Positions 5,818 through 11,358 of a stretch of 12,525 bases of DNA are shown one piece after another; the first letter of the stretch is position 1; each line of letters starts with the position of its first letter. Where the stretch lies: positions 1 through 12,525 of the forward strand of contig JAGCYR010000110.1 in assembly GCA_017960705.1 (NCBI GenBank), read 5' to 3'. The translations under genes and the position numbers were made by a program. This DNA comes from Clostridia bacterium. Its GTDB lineage: Bacteria > Bacillota > Clostridia > Oscillospirales > CAG-272. The notes below the pieces were generated by a model. The model saw only the letters and a program-made list of their open reading frames with translations, was not told the origin of the DNA and did not search any database.

Positions 5818-8181
5818 ATGACACTCAAAGAATTGCCGATCGGGAAATCGGCGTCTGTCGTCGGGGTCGGCGGGACGGGAGCGCTCCGCCAGCACCTTCT
5901 GGATATGGGCATCGTGCCGGGCGTCACCGTCACGATGGTCAAGCACGCGCCGCTCGGCGATCCCGTCGAGATCCGCGTCCACAGTTACGAACTGACCCTG
6001 CGACTCGACGACGCCGCGAAGATCAAAATTGCCGAAGAAACCGACGAACCCGCCCAAAACGAAGAAGAACCCCCCCGAAAACCCGCCGCGCACCCCGGGC
6101 TCGGCGAGAGCGGCAAGAACTATCACGTCAAAGCCGACGAGGATCCCCTGCCCGCCGGAACGACCCTGACCTTCGCCCTCGCGGGCAACCAGAACTGCGG
6201 GAAAACCACCCTATTCAACCAGCTGACCGGCTCGAACCAGCACGTCGGGAACTTCCCGGGCGTGACGGTCGACAAGAAAAGCGGCCCCATCCGGGGATAC
6301 AAAAACACGCTGGTGACTGACCTGCCGGGCATCTACTCGCTCTCCCCCTATTCCTCGGAGGAACTGGTGACCCGCGCGCACATCCTGAACGAAAAACCGC
6401 ACTGCATCATCAACATCGTCGACGCGACCAACGTCGAGCGCAACCTGTATCTGACCATGCAGCTGCTCGAGCTCGAGGTGCCGACCGTGCTCGCCCTGAA
6501 CATGATGGACGAGGTGCGGGCGGGCGGCGGATCAATCGACGTCAACCGGCTGGAGGAAACGCTCGGGATCCCGGTCGTGCCCATCTCCGCGTCCAAAGGA
6601 GAGGGCATCCGCGAACTGATCGACCACGCCGTTCATATCGCGAAGTACCAAGAGCGCCCGGGCAGACAGGATTTCTGCGATCCCGAGGGCGACGGCGCCC
6701 CGGTCCACCGCTGCCTGCACGGGATCATGCACCTGACCGAGGATCACGCCCGCGCCGCGGGGATCCCGGTGCGTTTCGCCGCCGCGAAGCTGGCGGAGGG
6801 CGACAAGGAGGTTTTGAAGGCGCTCGATCTCGACAAGAACGAGCAGGAACTCCTCGAACACATGGTCAAACAGATGGAGACCGAGCGCGGGCTCGACCGT
6901 GCCGCCGCCATCGCGGATATGCGGTTCGCCTTCATCCGCCGGGTCTGCCGCGAGACGGTCGTGCGGACCAAAGAGAGCCCCGAACGCCGCCGGAGCGAGC
7001 GGATCGACCGGATCTTGACCGGGCGCTTCACCGCGTTCCCGCTCTTCGTCCTCATTATGGGGCTGGTCTTCTTCCTCACTTTCAACGTGATCGGGAAACT
7101 GCTCTCCGACGCGCTCTCGCTTGGGATCGACGCCCTCGGAGGCGCGGTATCCCGCGGGCTCGCCGCGGCGAACGTCAACGCGGCTTTGCAATCCCTGATC
7201 GTCGACGGGATCTTCGGCGGCGTCGGCTCCGTACTCTCTTTTCTCCCGACCATCGTGACGCTGTTCTTCTTCCTCTCGCTGCTCGAAGATACCGGCTATA
7301 TGGCTCGGGTGGCGTTCGTTGCCGACAAGCTGTTCCGCAAGATCGGGCTTTCGGGCCGCTCCATCGTGCCGATGCTGATCGGGTTCGGCTGCACCGTGCC
7401 GGGCGTGATGGCGAGCCGGACGCTCCCCTCGGAAAGGGACCGCAAGATGACCGTCCTTCTCACCCCCTACATGAGTTGCTCCGCGAAACTGCCGATCTAC
7501 GCCTTTTTCTCGGCGGCGTTCTTCGGGAAGTGGGCGGCGCTGGTGATGGCGGGTCTCTATTTCGGCGGGATCCTCGTCGGGATCCTGATGGCGCTCCTGT
7601 TCCGGCGGCTTCTCTTTCGCGGCGAGGCGGTCCCCTTCGTGATGGAACTGCCGAACTACCGGCTGCCCGGGCTGAAAAATGTCGGGCTTCTCCTTTGGGA
7701 GAAAGCGAGCGATTTTCTGCGCCGCGCCTTTACCGTGATCTTCCTCGCGACGCTCGTGATCTGGTTCCTGCAGAGCTTTGATCCGCGGCTGAACTACCTT
7801 GCGGCGGAGGGCGCGAACGCCGACAGCATCCTCGCCAAAATCGCCGGATTCATCGCCCCGCTCTTTGCCCCGCTCGGCTTCGGGTCGTGGCAGATCGCGG
7901 TCGCCCTGATCACCGGGTTCATCGCCAAGGAGAGCGTGGTCTCTTCGGTCACGGTCCTGCTCGGAGCGGCGTCGGTCACCACCCTGCTCTCCCCGCTCGC
8001 CGCGCTTCCGTTCCTCGTTTTCTGCCTGCTCTATACCCCCTGCGTCGCCGCCATCGCCTCGATCCGACGCGAGCTCGGAGTGCGCTGGGCGACGCGGGTC
8101 GTTCTGCTCCAGTGCGCCGTCGCGTGGATCTGCGCGGGGATCGTCCGTCTGCTCGTCCTTCTTTGCGCGGGGGCGCTGTAA
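5818..8181 (+). CDS. feoB: Fused FeoA-FeoB ferrous iron transporter
   Basis: GTP-dependent Fe(II) importer in the cytoplasmic membrane. It has 787 residues in this order: FeoA SH3-like domain (1-~74, with RQHLLDMGIVPG), an acidic/Pro-rich linker (~75-117), and the G domain with G1 GNQNCGKT (123-130), G2 NFPGVT (145-150), G3 DLPG (168-171), G4 NMMD (228-231) and G5 SASKG (257-261). A helical GDI-like segment (~300-400) and a membrane part (~403-787) follow. The transport gates are visible as GCTVPG (524-529), CSAKLPIY (554-561) and YTPC (739-742). All key motifs are present, so it should be functional. FeoA is often a separate gene; fusion at the N-terminus of FeoB occurs in some anaerobes. 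It is driven by the promoter at 5730-5758 and followed 2 nt later by a small Cys-rich membrane protein. Confidence 0.97.
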   Translation: MTLKELPIGKSASVVGVGGTGALRQHLLDMGIVPGVTVTMVKHAPLGDPVEIRVHSYELTLRLDDAAKIKIAEETDEPAQNEEEPPRKPAAHPGLGESGKNYHVKADEDPLPAGTTLTFALAGNQNCGKTTLFNQLTGSNQHVGNFPGVTVDKKSGPIRGYKNTLVTDLPGIYSLSPYSSEELVTRAHILNEKPHCIINIVDATNVERNLYLTMQLLELEVPTVLALNMMDEVRAGGGSIDVNRLEETLGIPVVPISASKGEGIRELIDHAVHIAKYQERPGRQDFCDPEGDGAPVHRCLHGIMHLTEDHARAAGIPVRFAAAKLAEGDKEVLKALDLDKNEQELLEHMVKQMETERGLDRAAAIADMRFAFIRRVCRETVVRTKESPERRRSERIDRILTGRFTAFPLFVLIMGLVFFLTFNVIGKLLSDALSLGIDALGGAVSRGLAAANVNAALQSLIVDGIFGGVGSVLSFLPTIVTLFFFLSLLEDTGYMARVAFVADKLFRKIGLSGRSIVPMLIGFGCTVPGVMASRTLPSERDRKMTVLLTPYMSCSAKLPIYAFFSAAFFGKWAALVMAGLYFGGILVGILMALLFRRLLFRGEAVPFVMELPNYRLPGLKNVGLLLWEKASDFLRRAFTVIFLATLVIWFLQSFDPRLNYLAAEGANADSILAKIAGFIAPLFAPLGFGSWQIAVALITGFIAKESVVSSVTVLLGAASVTTLLSPLAALPFLVFCLLYTPCVAAIASIRRELGVRWATRVVLLQCAVAWICAGIVRLLVLLCAGAL

Positions 8182-8183
8182 CC

Positions 8184-8348
8184 ATGGCGTGGCTACAGAA
8201 CAACCTCTCGACCGTGATCGTCGCCGCCGTCCTCGTCCTCGCCGTCGCCCTCGCTCTCTTCTTCACCGTCCGCTCCCGCAAGAAGGGCGGCTCCTGTTCC
8301 TGCGGCTGCGGTGGGTGTCCGTACTCGGGCGGCTGCAAAAAGAGGTGA
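8184..8348 (+). CDS. FeoB-associated Cys-rich membrane protein
   Basis: A 54-residue protein with one hydrophobic helix (~9-29), a basic stop-transfer patch (RSRKK, 30-34) and a tail with five cysteines (38, 40, 42, 45, 51) in SCSCGCGGCPYSGGC. This is the hallmark of the FeoB_associated family, found next to feoB in Firmicutes. It may bind iron or an Fe-S cluster or assist FeoB, but the role is unproven. The ATG at 8184 lies 2 nt after the feoB stop with only a loose G-rich ribosome site, so translation probably depends on ribosomes finishing feoB. The reading frame is open further upstream only as a shadow of feoB. Confidence 0.9.
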   Translation: MAWLQNNLSTVIVAAVLVLAVALALFFTVRSRKKGGSCSCGCGGCPYSGGCKKR

Positions 8349-8374
8349 AGCGGCGGGGTTTTTCCGCTTTCTTT
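8348..8374 (+). terminator. Probable terminator of the feo operon
   Basis: AAGCGG (8348-8353) pairs with CCGCTT (8364-8369) over a 10-nt loop, followed by TCTTT. It begins at the last base of the Cys-rich gene's stop codon. The stem is short and the T-run broken, so termination may be partial. Confidence 0.5.
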
Positions 8375-8640
8375 CGCAGAACGGTTGGTAAAGAACTCTA
8401 TAAAGAATAAAAACCGCAAAACGACGAGAGTCCGAAGGGGCTCGCCGTTTTGCGGTTCTATAGACGATACTATGTATTCCCCCTTGCTTGTGTTTAGGAC
8501 GCCAAGCTGCCTTGGTCGCTCCGCGCCCGCAGGGGGAGGGGGTCCCCGCGAGGCACATCATCGGGCGGGATCGCGTCAGCGGTCCCGCCCACATCATTAG
8601 CCCCGAAGGGGGTACGTCATTGTTGCGCTCGCGCAACACA
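8349..8640. other. Convergent intergenic region
   Basis: 292 nt with no credible gene. It holds the feo terminator, the leftward terminator at 8412-8457, a small CCAAG/CTTGG hairpin (8502-8515), a G/C-run patch (about 8527-8550), and the palindrome array running into dnaJ. Frames open across it have no ribosome site and no recognisable protein. Confidence 0.6.
8412..8457 (-). terminator. Intrinsic terminator for the dnaK-dnaJ gene cluster
   Basis: AACCGCAAAACG (8412-8423) pairs perfectly with CGTTTTGCGGTT (8446-8457). After one mismatch, CGAG pairs with CTCG inside, so the stem is about 16 bp. On the minus strand it is followed by TTTTTATTCTTT, a good T-run. On the plus strand the following sequence is not T-rich, although the hairpin may still help end feo transcription. 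Confidence 0.75.
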
Positions 8641-8644
8641 TCAT
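8555..8644. repeat. Array of three palindromes separated by ACATCAT/ACGTCAT
   Basis: The heptamer ACATCAT occurs at 8555-8561, 8591-8597 and 8638-8644, with a one-base variant ACGTCAT at 8614-8620. Each gap holds a different hairpin. The first is GGGCGGGA (8563-8570) with TCCCGCCC (8583-8590), extendable inward to 11 pairs. The second is CCCC-GAA-GGGG (8601-8611). The third is GTTGCG-CTCG-CGCAAC (8622-8637). The stems are unrelated in sequence, while the separators are conserved. The last separator contains the dnaJ stop codon. It resembles dispersed intergenic palindrome repeats of clostridial genomes (from memory, not checked). Confidence 0.65.
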
Positions 8645-9348
8645 TTCTTCAGAAACTTCTTAAAGAAACTGCTCTTCTTCTGATTGTTCCCGTCTCCGCA
8701 GGACTTCGCGAAGTCGGAAAGGATCTTTTTCTGCTGCGAAGACAGTCCCTTCGGCACCTCGACGGCGACCGAGAAGATCAGGTCTCCCTTGCGCTTCGAA
8801 GATACCGACGGCATCCCCTGCCCTTTGATCGTGAACTCGGTCCCCGACTGCGTTCCCTCGGGGATCTGGAACTTGGTCTTGCCGGTCATAGTCGGCACCT
8901 CGATCTCGGCGCCGAGCGCGGCGTCGGTAAAGGCGATCGGGATCTCGCAGAAAAGGTTACTCCCTCTCCGCTCGAACAGGTCGTGCGGCCGCACGCGCAC
9001 CTCGATCAGAAGGTCGCCCGGCGCGCCGCCGTTCCGTCCGGTGTTGCCCTGCCCGCGCAGGACGATCCGCTGTCCGTCGTCGATCCCCGCGGGGATGGCG
9101 ACCTCGAGCGTTTTGGTCAGCTTTACGTACCCGCTCCCGCGGCAGTTCTTGCAGGGATTCTTGATGGATTTGCCGGTGCCGCGGCACGCCTGACAGGTCT
9201 GCTCGGACTGCATCATGCCGAGCAGGGTCTGGCGCTGCGTGAGCACCGTCCCGCGCCCCTTGCACACCGAACAGGTCTCGATCTTGCTGCCTTTTTCGGC
9301 GCCCGTGCCGCCGCAATCCGCGCACTTTTCGATCCGATCGAACTTCAC
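8641..9348 (-). CDS. DnaJ C-terminal part: zinc finger and client-binding domains
   Basis: Downstream of the TAG, same frame. A GTG at 9348 lies 6 nt after the stop and could allow restart, giving 235 residues, but no ribosome site is evident. Four CxxCxGxG motifs (fragment residues 9-16, 26-33, 52-59, 66-73) form the two zinc centres, followed by the C-terminal beta domains (~75-205) with GDLLIEVRVRPHDLFERRG and a Lys/Phe-rich tail in place of a longer dimerisation region. All zinc ligands are present, which suggests selection has acted on this part until recently. Confidence 0.8.
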   Translation of the reverse strand: MKFDRIEKCADCGGTGAEKGSKIETCSVCKGRGTVLTQRQTLLGMMQSEQTCQACRGTGKSIKNPCKNCRGSGYVKLTKTLEVAIPAGIDDGQRIVLRGQGNTGRNGGAPGDLLIEVRVRPHDLFERRGSNLFCEIPIAFTDAALGAEIEVPTMTGKTKFQIPEGTQSGTEFTIKGQGMPSVSSKRKGDLIFSVAVEVPKGLSSQQKKILSDFAKSCGDGNNQKKSSFFKKFLKK

Positions 9349-9354
9349 GTCGCG

Positions 9355-9780
9355 CTACACGCCGGCGAACGCCTCGTCAAACGACAGGTAGACCCGGAGC
9401 GCCACGTCCTCGCCGTCCATACGGGCGTTTCTGCGGCTTCCGCCGCCCCCGCCGAAGAAAGACGAGAAAATGTCGCCCATATCGAAGCCGCCGAACCCGC
9501 CGCCGAATCCTCCGAAGCCGCCTCCGGCTCCGCCGCCGCCCATCGAGGGGTCGAAGGCGGCGTGACCGTAGCGGTCGTAGGCGGCGCGCTTCTCGGCGTC
9601 GGAGAGGATCGAGTACGCCTCGTTCACTTCCTTGAATTTCGCCTCCGCCTCCTTGTCGCCTGGGTGGAGGTCGGGATGGTACTGCTTCGCCAGCTTGCGG
9701 TACGCCGCCTTGATCGCGGCGTCGTCGGCGCCCTTTTCGACGCCCAGTACCTCGTAATAGTCTCTTTTCGTGTCAGCCAT
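9355..9780 (-). CDS. DnaJ N-terminal part: J domain and G/F region
   Basis: 141 residues up to the TAG. The J domain (1-~70) has YYEVLGV, the basic helix AAYRKLAKQ and the HPD motif (35-37) needed to trigger DnaK ATP hydrolysis. The Gly/Phe linker (79-~115) is typical. After it, the start of the substrate-binding domain (EDVALRVYLSFDEAFAGV) is cut off. If the stop is real, this piece could still stimulate DnaK but would lack client-binding domains, resembling a short J protein. Confidence 0.8.
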   Translation of the reverse strand: MADTKRDYYEVLGVEKGADDAAIKAAYRKLAKQYHPDLHPGDKEAEAKFKEVNEAYSILSDAEKRAAYDRYGHAAFDPSMGGGGAGGGFGGFGGGFGGFDMGDIFSSFFGGGGGSRRNARMDGEDVALRVYLSFDEAFAGV

Positions 9781-9807
9781 CTTGCGTTTTCCTTTTATCA
9801 AACGGGA

Positions 9808-10521
9808 TCAGAAACGGATCCCCCTGTTGTAGTCGGTGGGAAGGTCCGCGGCGTACAGGTGCGCGTCGCAGGACAGCTCCAGCAGTCTCGGGATCGCGAC
9901 GCCGTCGTGATCCTTGAATTCGATCACGTCCATCCCGGTATAGCCGTGTTCGATCCGCGGCGCGAGCAGGGGATACGGAATGTCGAGCAGAGTCGAGAGG
10001 AAGGACATCCCGAACCCGAGATGGGCGAACAAAGCGACCCTCTCGTCGGTCGGACGTTCGGCTATGTAGCACCGGTTTTCCCGGTCGTGCCGGTAGCCGA
10101 GCGAGAGCAGAAACGCGTCGGTCTCGCGTCCCACCCGTTCCAGCCCCTCTCCGAAGTGATTGGGGGGCAGGCAGGGCGCCTCGTACCACTTATCCCCGAG
10201 CGACAGAACCTCGGGGGACGAAAACTTCCGCCGGAGCTCCGGGTCCCAGAAACACCAGTTCTTCCCGTCCGGGAATTCGAGCACCATCTCTTTCCACGCG
10301 AGGTTTTCGTGCGCCCACTCCAGCGAGACGATCTCTTTGCGCGTCAGTTCCGCCGCGGGTTTCGCGGTCAGCTGCGCCCGGACCGCGGTCGACGAATAGA
10401 TCCGATCCAGCCCGAACCGCGCCAGCCGGCGCCCGATCGCCTCCGCCTGCCGTTCCCCCGTCGGAGTGAGCCCGTCGGGGTGATAGGTCGGATCGCCGTG
10501 ACGAACGAAGAACAAAAGCAT
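9808..10521 (-). CDS. Histidine phosphatase family protein, copy 2 of a tandem pair
   Basis: 237 residues of the phosphoglycerate-mutase-like (branch 1 histidine phosphatase) fold. Catalytic VRHGD (6-10; His8 is phosphorylated), LTPTGERQAEAIG (18-30), Arg48 in SSTAVRA, and His167 in FAHLGFG are present. The usual SSPxxRAxQTA segment reads SSTAVRAQLTA here, losing Pro and Gln, while its neighbour keeps both. The substrate is unknown; such enzymes act on phosphosugars, nucleotides or phosphoproteins. A good GAGG site precedes the ATG by 8 nt. It lies 41 nt after the first copy and 27 nt before dnaJ, so all three are probably cotranscribed. By eye the two copies are about 70% identical. Confidence 0.88.
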   Translation of the reverse strand: MLLFFVRHGDPTYHPDGLTPTGERQAEAIGRRLARFGLDRIYSSTAVRAQLTAKPAAELTRKEIVSLEWAHENLAWKEMVLEFPDGKNWCFWDPELRRKFSSPEVLSLGDKWYEAPCLPPNHFGEGLERVGRETDAFLLSLGYRHDRENRCYIAERPTDERVALFAHLGFGMSFLSTLLDIPYPLLAPRIEHGYTGMDVIEFKDHDGVAIPRLLELSCDAHLYAADLPTDYNRGIRF

Positions 10522-10562
10522 TTCGGTTTCCTCTCTGTGTTTGGTTTCTGGCGCCGCCTGCG

Positions 10563-11279
10563 TCAGATCTTCAGAGTCCGGTTGTATTCGGTCGGAAGAT
10601 CGGCGGCGTAGAGGTGCGCGTCGCAGGAGAGTTCCAGCATCTTCGGGATCACGATGCCGTCGTGCTCCTTGAATTCAAATACCGTCATCCCGGTACAGGT
10701 CTGGTCGAACCGCGACGCGAACAAGGGATACGGGATATCGAGCAGCGACGAGAAGAACAGCATCCCGAATCCCTGATGCGCGAACAGCGCGACCCGCTCG
10801 TCGGTCGGGTGTTCGGCTATATAGCACCGGTTTTCCCGGTCGTGCCGGTAGCCGAGCGAGAGCAGAAACGCGTCGGTCTCCCGCGCCACCCGTTCCACGC
10901 CTTTTTGGAAACGGTTCGGGGGGAGACAGGGCGCCTCGTACCACTTCTCTCCGAGCGAGAGCACCTCGGGCGAACTGAACTTCCGCATCAGCGACGGGAC
11001 CTGAAAGCACCATTTCCGTTTGCCTTCCTCGTTCTCGACCGTCATCTCGCCCCAGGCGATCCCTTCCTCGCACCAGTCGAGAGGCACGATCTCTTTGCGC
11101 GTCAGTTCCGAGGCGGGTTTCGCCGTCTGCATCGCCCGGTTCGCGGGCGAAGAGAAGATCTTATCCAGTCCGAATCTGGCGAGCCGGCGCCCGACCGCCT
11201 CCGCCTGTCTTTCCCCGATCGGGGTAAGAGCGTCGGGATGGTAGGTCGGATCTCCGTGGCGAACGTAGAAGAAAAGCAT
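10563..11279 (-). CDS. Histidine phosphatase family protein, copy 1 of a tandem pair
   Basis: 238 residues, same family and same layout as the gene just downstream. VRHGD (6-10), LTPIGERQAEAVG (18-30), the canonical SSPANRAMQTA (43-53) with Arg48, and His168 in FAHQGFG are all present, so activity is expected. The conserved C-terminal block (ELSCDAHLYAADLPT) is shared with the other copy and may form part of the active site or an interface. GAGGG precedes the ATG by about 9 nt. It follows dnaK by 79 nt, separated by a hairpin that may reduce transcription. What it dephosphorylates, and whether this relates to DnaK, cannot be told from sequence. Confidence 0.88.
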   Translation of the reverse strand: MLFFYVRHGDPTYHPDALTPIGERQAEAVGRRLARFGLDKIFSSPANRAMQTAKPASELTRKEIVPLDWCEEGIAWGEMTVENEEGKRKWCFQVPSLMRKFSSPEVLSLGEKWYEAPCLPPNRFQKGVERVARETDAFLLSLGYRHDRENRCYIAEHPTDERVALFAHQGFGMLFFSSLLDIPYPLFASRFDQTCTGMTVFEFKEHDGIVIPKMLELSCDAHLYAADLPTEYNRTLKI

Positions 11280-11305
11280 TTCGGGGTCCCTCTCTTTTCG
11301 GTTTC

Positions 11306-11348
11306 AAAAAAGGTTCGTCCGGGGAAGAGACCGGATCTCTCCCCCGGA
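11306..11348 (-). terminator. Hairpin and T-run between dnaK and the phosphatase genes
   Basis: On the minus strand TCCGGGG-g-AGAGA pairs with TCTCT-t-CCCCGGA (11348-11318; 12 Watson-Crick pairs plus one G-U) over a 5-nt loop. Six bases later comes TTTTTT (11311-11306). The gap between stem and T-run is longer than in efficient terminators, so partial termination or mRNA processing is likelier than a full stop. No promoter for the downstream genes was found here. Confidence 0.55.
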
Positions 11349-11358
11349 TCGGGTTTGG

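Larger units (their letters stand above)
8641..9780 (-). pseudogene. dnaJ: dnaJ interrupted by an in-frame TAG at codon 142
   Basis: Hsp40 co-chaperone that delivers unfolded clients to DnaK and stimulates its ATPase. The frame is continuous from the ATG at 9780 to the TGA at 8641-8643 (379 codons plus stop, a normal DnaJ length) except for TAG at 9357-9355. The stop falls between the G/F region and the zinc-finger domain, where homologues usually have Glu, Lys, Thr or similar, so one base change in a GAG, AAG or CAG codon would explain it. AAAAGGAAAA lies 9 nt upstream of the ATG; the earlier in-frame ATG at 9801 has no such site. Possibilities are a recent nonsense mutation, sequencing error, natural readthrough or recoding, or two polypeptides. 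All downstream domains look intact, which argues against an old pseudogene. Confidence 0.85.

Noticed and set aside
5818..8181. Separate feoA gene upstream of feoB
   Set aside because: The FeoA domain continues in frame through a linker into the FeoB G domain with no stop, so this is one fused protein.
8555..8644. CRISPR array
   Set aside because: The repeated unit is only 7 nt, spacing is uneven (36, 23, 24 nt), and the intervals are palindromes rather than unique spacers. No cas genes are nearby.
9355..9357. Selenocysteine or programmed frameshift at the dnaJ stop
   Set aside because: Selenocysteine uses TGA, not TAG, and the frame is identical before and after the stop, so no frameshift is involved.
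8488..10611. A 707-residue open frame on the plus strand opposite dnaJ and a phosphatase
   Set aside because: It runs antisense across two clear genes and the palindrome array, with no ribosome site, promoter or recognisable domain.
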